Positions 17,103-23,746 of a DNA stretch of 44,163 bases are shown one piece after another. The notes beneath the pieces were generated by a model that was not told where the DNA came from, searched no databases, and saw only the letters and a program-made list of their open reading frames with translations. Where the stretch lies: positions 1-44,163 of the forward strand of contig JAFAGN010000202.1 in NCBI GenBank assembly GCA_023422695.1, in the 5' to 3' direction. Position 1 is the stretch's first letter, and each line of letters opens with the position of its first letter. Position numbers and translations under genes: made by a program. This DNA is from Pseudomonadota bacterium. Lineage in GTDB: Bacteria; Pseudomonadota; Alphaproteobacteria; Sphingomonadales; Sphingomonadaceae.

Positions 17103-18145
17103 CACGGCTTCCCCGTCGGCACAAAGGCGTTGGTGAACAGCGCCGCCGTGGCGTCGAACCCCTGCAACTGGCCGCTCGCCTGAAGATAGGTGACGGTGCG
17201 TGCGATCTTGTCGGGGTTCAGCCGGTGCGATCCGCCCTCGGTCGCCATCAGGTCGGCGGTTTCACGGATCTGCCGTTCGGTCACGGCTTCGTCGAGCAGC
17301 GGATAATGTTTGCGGATGACGGCCAGTGCCGCCTTGGGATCGCGCGCCGCATCGGCATAACCGCGATAAGCGGCCTTCAAAAACGCGCGCACCAGTTCGG
17401 GGTCTTTTTCGATCAGGGTGTCACGCGCAGCAAAGCCGCTGCCATAAACATCCAGCCCGAAATCGGCATAAGCGATCCGCCCGATGGTCACGCCCTTCGC
17501 CTTCGCCGCCTTGTCGAACAGCGCCATCGAATTGCCCAGCCAGCATTCGGCGGCATCGATGCGTCCCTCGACCAGCGACGACACGACGATTGCCGGATCG
17601 AGCTGGATCTGTTCGACGCGCGCCGGATCGACGCCATTGCCCTTCAGCCACGCGGGTAGCAGCGCCTGGATCGCCGAGCTTTGCCCGGCGCCGAAGCGCA
17701 GCCCCGCCAGATCGGCGGGCTTGGCGATATTGTGGCGTTCCTTGACGAAACAGGCACCAGCGGGCAGCCGCATGTTGATGCCGCCGATCATCTTCGCCGC
17801 GCCGCCTTTCGATCGGTTGAGCGCGACCGACAGCGGGTCGATATAGGCAAATTCGAACATACCCTGATCAAGCTCGTTCGCGGTGCGGATGCCGCCAAAA
17901 CCGCGAACCGCTTCGACATTCAGCCCGGCCTCGGCGAAATAGCCCTTGTCGATCGCGACAAAGATGCCGGCCATGCTGCCCTGTGGCAGCCAGGCCATGT
18001 TGAACCGCACATTGCGCGCATCGGCCTGCTGCACCGGCTTCGGTGCGCTACCGCCCAAGGCGCTCCACAGGGTGAGCGCGGCGATCGCCACAACGATCAG
18101 CATCGGGACAAGTAGCGAACGACGGGATAGCGAGGCCATGGTCAT
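17102..18145 (-). CDS. ABC importer periplasmic binding protein (NMT1/SsuA/TauA-like)
   Basis: A 347-residue solute-binding protein. It has an N-terminal basic stretch and a hydrophobic helix near 8-32 (SLLVPMLIVVAIAALTLWS) acting as an uncleaved or signal-type anchor. The NMT1/SsuA fold follows (RFNMAWLPQGSMAGIFVAIDKGYF, then FAYIDPLSVAL, then YGSGFAARDTLIEKDPELVRAFLKA). It delivers substrate to the permease and ATPase encoded downstream. The ATG at 18145 overlaps the FAH-family gene stop by 4 bases. The family binds sulfonates, pyrimidines and aromatic acids; the ligand here cannot be read from sequence. Confidence 0.88.
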   Translation of the reverse strand: MTMASLSRRSLLVPMLIVVAIAALTLWSALGGSAPKPVQQADARNVRFNMAWLPQGSMAGIFVAIDKGYFAEAGLNVEAVRGFGGIRTANELDQGMFEFAYIDPLSVALNRSKGGAAKMIGGINMRLPAGACFVKERHNIAKPADLAGLRFGAGQSSAIQALLPAWLKGNGVDPARVEQIQLDPAIVVSSLVEGRIDAAECWLGNSMALFDKAAKAKGVTIGRIAYADFGLDVYGSGFAARDTLIEKDPELVRAFLKAAYRGYADAARDPKAALAVIRKHYPLLDEAVTERQIRETADLMATEGGSHRLNPDKIARTVTYLQASGQLQGFDATAALFTNAFVPTGKP

Positions 18146-19209
18146 GCTCCTTTCGGCAGGTGCGGGGCGGCGACCGGGTTGGCGAGTTCGCCGATCCCGT
18201 CGACCCACGCGGTCATCACGTCGCCGTCCTTCAGGAACACCCCGCGCCCCATCCCGACCCCGGCGGGAGTCCCCGACGCGATCAGGTCGCCAGCGCGCAG
18301 TTCCAGGATCGTCGAGAGGTAGGCGATCTGCTCGTAGATGTTGAAGATCATCTCGGCCGTGTTGCCGTCCTGCATCGCCTCGCCGTTGACCTTCAGCCCC
18401 AAGCGGATGTCGTGCGGATCGCCGAGGCAATCGCGCGGTACAAAGACCGGGCCGAGCGGTGTGAAGCTATCGAAGCTCTTGCCGCGGAACCAGTCGTGCG
18501 AGAAGGGAAAGTCGCTGCGCCGGGTACGGTCGCGCGCCGACACGTCGTTGACGATCGTATAGCCCGCAATCATCGCGTGCGCGTCGCCCACCGCGACATT
18601 CTTGCCCGACCGGCCGAGCACGACGCCCAGTTCGACCTCCCAGTCGGGACGCGACACCTGCGGCGGGACGACGACGGTGGCGCCCGGCCCGACCACGCTC
18701 TCGATCGTCTTCAGAAAGATATAGGGCTCGCTCTCCGCCTTGGCGGCAAGCTTGGTCTGCATTTCCTCGGCATGTTCGATGAAGTTCGATGCCGCGGCAA
18801 AGATGCGGCGCGGCTCGAACGGCGCAGCGAACCTTGGCGCTTCGATCGCACCGGATTTACCTTCAAGCGTCCGGGCGAGCGCGAACAGCGGCTCACGCCG
18901 CGCCTCCCAGTCGCGGATGATCGCCGACACATCGCCAGCAGCAGCGGCGACAAAGCCGTGCGCCGCAGCGGCATCATGGAGGTCGTGAAAGGCGTCGCCG
19001 ACCTGGATGACGGGGCGCGGGCCATCGGCTCCGGCGCAGGTGGCAAGGGCGAACCAGGTCATGCGGGGATCTTTCTTTTCAGGGGAATGGGCGAAAGCGG
19101 GAGCGGTGCAGCCGAGCGCCACGGCGCCCCCGATCTGCGCGAGCGCGGTGCGGCGATCCAGGATGCGCTCCGCATGTGGCGAGCCAATTGTCTTGCGGGG
19201 GCCGGGCAT
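18142..19209 (-). CDS. FAH-family hydrolase with Tat-like signal peptide
   Basis: A 355-residue protein with a C-terminal fumarylacetoacetate-hydrolase fold. The metal ligands lie in RPDWEVELGVVLG, followed by IVNDVSARD and SGTPAGVGMGRGVFL. The first 41 residues contain a twin arginine followed by a hydrophobic stretch and an AxA-type cleavage site (DRRTALAQIGG...APAFA), which reads as a Tat signal. Family members are normally cytosolic, so export would be unusual. An internal ATG at 19062 would give a leaderless protein of about 306 residues, but neither start has a strong ribosome binding site. The gene follows the TauE-like permease by 6 bases and overlaps the binding-protein gene, consistent with periplasmic processing before import. 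Confidence 0.82.
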   Translation of the reverse strand: MPGPRKTIGSPHAERILDRRTALAQIGGAVALGCTAPAFAHSPEKKDPRMTWFALATCAGADGPRPVIQVGDAFHDLHDAAAAHGFVAAAAGDVSAIIRDWEARREPLFALARTLEGKSGAIEAPRFAAPFEPRRIFAAASNFIEHAEEMQTKLAAKAESEPYIFLKTIESVVGPGATVVVPPQVSRPDWEVELGVVLGRSGKNVAVGDAHAMIAGYTIVNDVSARDRTRRSDFPFSHDWFRGKSFDSFTPLGPVFVPRDCLGDPHDIRLGLKVNGEAMQDGNTAEMIFNIYEQIAYLSTILELRAGDLIASGTPAGVGMGRGVFLKDGDVMTAWVDGIGELANPVAAPHLPKGA

Positions 19210-19215
19210 CGCATC

Positions 19216-20043
19216 TTATCCGAACGCCCGGACCAGCATCCGCACCGCGACGACGGTCAGGAACAGTCCGAACATCAGGCTCAGCTGACGCTTCGACAGC
19301 GCGTGCGCGATGCGCGCGCCCCACGGCGCGGTGAGGTACGACACCGGCGCGATGATCGCGAAGCCGATCAGGTTGACATAACCAAGACTACCCTGCGGTA
19401 GGTCTTCAACATGCCAGCCGGTGACGATGAACGCCGCCGTCGCCGGGACGCTGATCAGCAGGCCGAACAATGCCGCGGTTCCGACCGCGCGGTGAATGGG
19501 AACATTGAACAACGTCATCACCGGCACGCTGAGCGTCCCGCCGCCGATGCCCATCATGCTGGAAATGCCGCCGATGCCAAAGGGGATGAGCTGTCCCGCC
19601 GGCCCACCGGGAACGGCGTCGGCGATATGCTTGCCCTCCAGCGGCAGCAGCATCTTGATTGCAACGATCAGCGCGACGATGCCGAATACCGCCGACAACA
19701 TGTCGCCGCTCACGCGCGATGCGAGCAGGACGCCCGCGATGGCGCCCAGAAAAATGGCAATGCCCCAATGTTTCAGCTGATCGCGATCGACCGCGCCCTT
19801 GGCATGGTGCGCGCGCGACGACGAGATCGCGGTCGGGATGATCGTCGCAAGCGAGGTTGCGACCGCAACATGCATCCGCACCGCACTGTCGACGTCGAGC
19901 GCCGCCAGCACCAGGTCAAGCACCGGAACGATCACGATCCCGCCGCCCACGCCGAGCAGCCCGGCAATTACGCCGCCGACCGCGCCGGTCAGCAGCATCA
20001 TCGCCGCCAGTATCAGCAAATCAGGATCTAAAGGCGATTGCAT
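19216..20043 (-). CDS. TauE/SafE-family permease
   Basis: A 275-residue inner-membrane protein with about eight transmembrane helices and the duplicated glycine motifs GLLGVGGGIVIVPV and GIGGGTLSVPV typical of TauE/SafE (DUF81). Members move organic anions or sulfur compounds, often as exporters. The start is ATG at 20043, preceded by GGGGGAG; an upstream ATG at 20097 is less likely. It is the first gene of the 14-gene minus-strand operon, so its promoter lies in 20044-20229. Confidence 0.88.
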   Translation of the reverse strand: MQSPLDPDLLILAAMMLLTGAVGGVIAGLLGVGGGIVIVPVLDLVLAALDVDSAVRMHVAVATSLATIIPTAISSSRAHHAKGAVDRDQLKHWGIAIFLGAIAGVLLASRVSGDMLSAVFGIVALIVAIKMLLPLEGKHIADAVPGGPAGQLIPFGIGGISSMMGIGGGTLSVPVMTLFNVPIHRAVGTAALFGLLISVPATAAFIVTGWHVEDLPQGSLGYVNLIGFAIIAPVSYLTAPWGARIAHALSKRQLSLMFGLFLTVVAVRMLVRAFG

Positions 20044-20229
20044 CGGCTCCCCCGCAAGTTCGATCCTGCTTGTGCGGGCTGGTCGATATGCAGTCAAAGA
20101 TAGAAACCGGGCGTATCTATAATCAAAAATGCATAGCTGAAGTGCACACGCGCTTTATATCGTTTTGGGGATAGCAACACGGCCAATGAATATTATCCCG
20201 TATAGCAAAGACGCCTTAGCGCGGTCGTC
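20044..20229. promoter_or_regulatory. Divergent control region of the main catabolic operon
   Basis: This 186-base AT-richer gap separates the start of the long minus-strand operon from the NadX-like gene. It contains a perfect interrupted palindrome AGATA-N11-TATCT at 20098-20118, a spacing compatible with LysR-type sites. There are further AT-rich stretches, TATAATC at 20118-20124 and TATTATCCCGTATAG at 20191-20205. The LysR protein encoded at 22754 is the nearest candidate regulator. No confident -35/-10 pair could be chosen. Confidence 0.45.
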
Positions 20230-21033
20230 ATGATCAAGATTGGCATTGCCGGGTTCGGCACCATCGGCCGCGTCGTCGCGCGCCATATCGAAGCCAGCGC
20301 GTTGCCGCTGGCTCTCACCGCGGTGTCGGCGGGCGACCGCGACCGCGCCGCCGCGGCGATGGCGCAGCTGCGCGCACCCGTGCCGATCGTCGATACCGCC
20401 GAACTGGTCGCGCTGTCCGACGTCATTGTCGACAGCGCGCCGACGGCTGCCTTCCGCGACATCGCCACCGCCACGCTGCGCGCCGGCAAGACGCTGGTGA
20501 CGGTCAGCGGCGCGGCGCTGATGCAATGGCCGGAAGCGGTCGAGATCGCCCGCGACCATGGCGGCCGCATCGTCCTTGCAACCGGCGCGCTGCTCGGGCT
20601 CGATGCGGTGCGCGCCGCCGCCATCGGCACGATCCATTCGGTGACGATGGTGACGCGCAAACCGGTGAAGTCGCTGGTCAAGGCCGAGCATGTCGTGCGC
20701 AACCGGATCGACCTGACCAACCTGTCCGAACCGCTACAAATCTTTGCCGGCAGCGCGCTCGAAGGCGCGATGGCCTTTCCCGCCAATGTCAATGTCGCCG
20801 CGGCGCTGGGCATGGCGGGCATCGGACCGGCGCTGACGCAGCTCGAAATCTGGGCCGACCCCGCGCTCGAACGCAACACCCACCGCATCATCGTCGATTC
20901 CGACAGCGCGCGGTTCGAGCTGATCATCGAAAATATTCCCACCGACGAGAACCCCGGCACCGGCCGGATCACCGCACAAAGCATCGTCGCGGCACTCAAC
21001 GATCTCGTCAGCCCCATTCGCATCGGAACCTAG
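20230..21033 (+). CDS. NadX-like (aspartate dehydrogenase family) oxidoreductase
   Basis: A 267-residue NAD(P)-dependent enzyme of the aspartate dehydrogenase/NadX (DUF108) family. It has the Rossmann motif GFGTIG at 8-13, the conserved TGALLGLD near 118-125, PANVNVAAA near 185 and the catalytic His218 in RNTHRI. Family enzymes interconvert L-aspartate and iminoaspartate. Here it starts an operon divergent from the 3-hydroxyanthranilate genes and is followed by a VOC gene, so it probably oxidises or reduces a pathway amine or imine rather than feeding NAD synthesis. The ATG at 20230 has no strong ribosome binding site. Substrate unknown. Confidence 0.82.
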   Translation: MIKIGIAGFGTIGRVVARHIEASALPLALTAVSAGDRDRAAAAMAQLRAPVPIVDTAELVALSDVIVDSAPTAAFRDIATATLRAGKTLVTVSGAALMQWPEAVEIARDHGGRIVLATGALLGLDAVRAAAIGTIHSVTMVTRKPVKSLVKAEHVVRNRIDLTNLSEPLQIFAGSALEGAMAFPANVNVAAALGMAGIGPALTQLEIWADPALERNTHRIIVDSDSARFELIIENIPTDENPGTGRITAQSIVAALNDLVSPIRIGT

Positions 21034-21045
21034 AAAGGCCCAATT

Positions 21046-21492
21046 ATGACCACCCGCCTGCGCCATGTGGCGATCGCATCCGCCGACCCCGACAATTCGG
21101 TCGGCTTTTTCACCGACGTGCTTGGCTGGACGCTGGCCGGCAAGATCGATAGCCGCAACGCGCGCGGCTATTATGTCACCGACGGCCACATCAACATCGC
21201 GCTGCTGTGCTTCAAGAACCGTCCCGCCGCGGGAATGGAATTTCCCGAAGGCTATACCGGATTGCACCACATCGGCTTTCAGTGCGACGACATCGCCGCG
21301 GTCGTCGAGCGGTTCGAAAATTCGGGCTACGCCCCGCGCCACGACGTCAATCTGGCGCAGGGACTGGGCAAGAACCCGGCCAAGGACAATGCCGAATACA
21401 AGATGACCGGGCCCGAAAATGTCATGGTCGACGTGTCCGAACGCGGCTGGGCGGGGACCGAAAGCTTTCAGGGCGCCCCCAAGGCAGTCTGA
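21046..21492 (+). CDS. VOC-family (glyoxalase/dioxygenase superfamily) protein
   Basis: A 148-residue protein with the two-module betaalphabetabetabeta VOC fold. Likely metal ligands are His in RLRHVAIAS, His in GLHHIGFQ and an acidic residue in NVMVDVSERGW. It begins 12 bases after the NadX-like gene behind an AGAAAGG ribosome binding site, so the two are co-expressed. It could be a lyase, epimerase or dioxygenase; the family is too broad to choose. A strong terminator follows. Confidence 0.8.
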   Translation: MTTRLRHVAIASADPDNSVGFFTDVLGWTLAGKIDSRNARGYYVTDGHINIALLCFKNRPAAGMEFPEGYTGLHHIGFQCDDIAAVVERFENSGYAPRHDVNLAQGLGKNPAKDNAEYKMTGPENVMVDVSERGWAGTESFQGAPKAV

Positions 21493-21514
21493 CCGCGGCG
21501 CGCGCGCAACAAGG

Positions 21515-21549
21515 AAAGGCGGCCGGAGCATCCTCCCGCCGCCTTTTTT
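21515..21549. terminator. Rho-independent terminator
   Basis: The perfect 9-base stem AAAGGCGGC (21515-21523) and GCCGCCTTT (21538-21546) encloses a 14-base loop, and a T-run continues to 21549. It lies between the convergent ends of the VOC gene and the ACMSD gene. The T-run serves the plus strand; the A-rich left arm could let it work in both directions. Confidence 0.88.
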
Positions 21550-21576
21550 GATGTCCGTATCGACCGAGGGTTCGAG

Positions 21577-22587
21577 TTACAAACCCAGGAACGCTTTCGC
21601 ATTGCCGCTCATGATCTTCGCCTTCTGCGCGGCGCTCAATCCCTCATGTCCCATCACCAGCGACCCGATATCCTGCTCGCCAAGCGGGAACGGATGATCT
21701 GACCCCAGCAGCACGCGGTCCTCGCCCATCACATCGACGAGCAGGCTGAGCGCGCGTGGGTCAAACACCGCGGAATCGACAAAGAAGCGGTCGACGTAGG
21801 TCGACGGCGGATTGGGGCAATCGACGCGCACGATGTCGCGGTGCGTCCAGGCATTTTCGACGCGGCCGAGCAGGAAAGCAAAGCTGCCTCCACCATGGCC
21901 GAAACAGATTCGCAAGCTCTTGGGCAGGCGCTCGAACGCGCCCGACAGGATCAGCGACAGGATCGACAACTGCGTTTCGGCGGGCATCGCCACCAGCCAG
22001 GGCAGCATATATTTGGGCATCCGCTCGCGCGCCATCATGTCCCACGGATGGATCAGCACCGCGGCGCCGACATCGGCGCAATGGGTCAGAAAGGTCAAAA
22101 TCCCCGCATCGTCGAGATTGCGCAGTCCCATATGATTGCCGATCTGGACCCCCAGATGCCCCGCCGCCACCGCGCGCCTGACCTCGGCACACGACAGGTC
22201 GATGTCCTGCAGCGGCACCTGCGCCAAGGCCTTCATCCGGTCAGGCGCATGGTTGCAAAAAGTGAGCGCTGCGTCGTTGAAACGCTGCGCACATTCCAGC
22301 GCCTTCGCCGCCGGGCGGCTATAGCCGAACATGATCGGGGTGGCGCAAATGACCTGCAGATCGATACCCTGAGCATCGAGTGCTTCGACCCGCCGCGCCG
22401 GATCCCATAAAATATCGTCGACGGGGCGAAACTCGTGCGAGCCCTGCATGATGAATCCCGCGCCGCCGCCGGCATCGTGCAGCCATGGCAGACCTTCGGC
22501 CTCGGCCCAGCTGCGGTAGGCAGCGTCCATCAACGGAAAGAAATGGCTGTGCATGTCGATGACCGCCATTTTCTGTGAAGTTTCCAT
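21577..22587 (-). CDS. nbaD: 2-amino-3-carboxymuconate 6-semialdehyde decarboxylase (ACMSD)
   Basis: This amidohydrolase-superfamily decarboxylase converts ACMS, the product of 3HAO, to 2-aminomuconic semialdehyde, competing with spontaneous closure to quinolinate. The metal site is seen as MHSHFFP near the N-terminus, His in LIHPWDMM, His in CFGHGGGS and Asp in LGSDHPFPLGE. LPWLVAMPAET and the DSAVFDPRAL segment are characteristic of ACMSD. With ATG at 22587 the protein has 336 residues; ATGs at 22593 and 22569 are alternatives, and none has a clear ribosome binding site. It stands apart from the other lower-pathway genes, divergent from a LysR gene, so it may be regulated separately. Confidence 0.92.
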   Translation of the reverse strand: METSQKMAVIDMHSHFFPLMDAAYRSWAEAEGLPWLHDAGGGAGFIMQGSHEFRPVDDILWDPARRVEALDAQGIDLQVICATPIMFGYSRPAAKALECAQRFNDAALTFCNHAPDRMKALAQVPLQDIDLSCAEVRRAVAAGHLGVQIGNHMGLRNLDDAGILTFLTHCADVGAAVLIHPWDMMARERMPKYMLPWLVAMPAETQLSILSLILSGAFERLPKSLRICFGHGGGSFAFLLGRVENAWTHRDIVRVDCPNPPSTYVDRFFVDSAVFDPRALSLLVDVMGEDRVLLGSDHPFPLGEQDIGSLVMGHEGLSAAQKAKIMSGNAKAFLGL

Positions 22588-22695
22588 GATCATGACCGTT
22601 GCCGCATCCCCGTTCGCCGTCGCACCTGCGCACCGATCGGGCGCAGGCCATGAGCTTGGGTAACGAGGGTTGGCTATCAACAATAATCCCGAGAC

Positions 22696-22732
22696 TTGCC
22701 CTCGCTATTATAAAAAGGATATAACGAGGCAA
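22696..22732. promoter_or_regulatory. Palindromic operator with divergent -10 boxes (nbaD / lysR)
   Basis: TTGC-CCTCGCTAT at 22696-22708 faces ATAACGAGG-CAA at 22721-22732: an inverted repeat with one mismatch and one extra C. Between and overlapping the arms are a perfect minus-strand TATAAT (complement of 22707-22712) pointing to the ACMSD gene and a plus-strand TATAAC (22720-22725) pointing to the LysR gene. The site ends 21 bases before the LysR start codon. It fits an autoregulatory LysR operator controlling both genes. Confidence 0.55.
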
Positions 22733-22753
22733 ATTGGCGCCCCGGGGATCAAG

Positions 22754-23746
22754 ATGCCTAAGTTCCACGAAAATTTTCTGCTGAGTCGACTGAAATTGCG
22801 CCAGCTGCGCTTGCTCACTGCGATCGCCGACGAAGGCACGGTGCTGAAAGGGTCGCAGGCGCTGAATATCGCCCAGCCCGCCGCGACCAAGAGCATCAAG
22901 GAACTGGAGGACGCGCTTGGCGTCCAGCTGTTCGACCGGTCGTCGCGCGGGGTCACGCCGACCGATTTCGGCCGGGTGATGATCAAGCACGCCAAGCTGA
23001 TCCTGACCCAGCTGCGCCACGCGGGCGAGGAATTGCAGTCGCTGGAGGAAGGATTGTCGGGCCGCGTGCATGTCGGCACGTTGCTTGCCGCATCGACGTC
23101 GCTGCTCCCGCGCGCGCTGGCGCGGCTGCGCGAACGGCGTCCGGGGATCGCTGTGACCGTCGACGAAGGCACGATCGACCGTCTGATGCCCGGCCTGCGC
23201 ACCGGCGACATCGACGTCGTGCTGGGACGCCTGCCCGAATATCGCGAGCGCGAGGGGCTGCATCAGGAGGTGCTCTATCTCGACACCGTGTCGATCATGG
23301 TGCGCGAAGGACATCCGCTGACCCGGCGCAGCGGGCTGACGCTGGCCGACCTGATCGACCAGGCGTGGGTGATGCCGCCGCCGCAGACGTCGCTGCGCCG
23401 CCAGGTCGACCATGCCTTTCGCCACGAAGGACTGGAACCGCCGCACGACGTCATCGAATCGGTGTCGATCCTGACCAACCACGCGCTGCTGATGAACACC
23501 GACATGCTGGCGACCATGCCGCATCAGGTCGGCATCGGCCAAGCAGGGCTGACCGCGCTGCCCGTCATATTGGAGGGCGCCAATTCGCGGATCGGCGCGA
23601 CCACCCATGCGCATGGCGAACTATCCGCCGCGGCCCGCTATTTCATGGCCGTCGTGCACGAGGTCGCTGCCGAGATCCGCGCCGAGCTTGGGCAGGATCA
23701 AGGCTTCGCGGACGGTCCGGGCGAGAGCCGCCGCCAGACAAAATAG
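22754..23746 (+). CDS. LysR-family transcriptional regulator
   Basis: A 330-residue regulator. The N-terminal winged HTH (about 15-75: LRQLRLLTAIADEGTVLKGSQALNIAQPAATKSIKELEDALGVQLFDRS) is of the GbpR-like subgroup. A periplasmic-binding-protein-like effector domain occupies about 100-310. The start is ATG at 22754 with GGGGA 5-6 bases upstream; the frame is open to 22670 but that part carries the promoter palindrome. It is divergent from the ACMSD gene and convergent with the amino-acid permease, overlapping it by 49 bases. It is the most likely regulator of the kynurenine/3-hydroxyanthranilate genes, with a pathway metabolite as inducer. Confidence 0.9.
   Translation: MPKFHENFLLSRLKLRQLRLLTAIADEGTVLKGSQALNIAQPAATKSIKELEDALGVQLFDRSSRGVTPTDFGRVMIKHAKLILTQLRHAGEELQSLEEGLSGRVHVGTLLAASTSLLPRALARLRERRPGIAVTVDEGTIDRLMPGLRTGDIDVVLGRLPEYREREGLHQEVLYLDTVSIMVREGHPLTRRSGLTLADLIDQAWVMPPPQTSLRRQVDHAFRHEGLEPPHDVIESVSILTNHALLMNTDMLATMPHQVGIGQAGLTALPVILEGANSRIGATTHAHGELSAAARYFMAVVHEVAAEIRAELGQDQGFADGPGESRRQTK

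Noticed and set aside
14220..20043. Sulfonate or taurine utilisation operon
   Set aside because: The ABC importer and TauE protein resemble such systems, but no monooxygenase (SsuD), taurine dioxygenase (TauD) or flavin reductase is present and the co-transcribed enzymes belong to aromatic catabolism.
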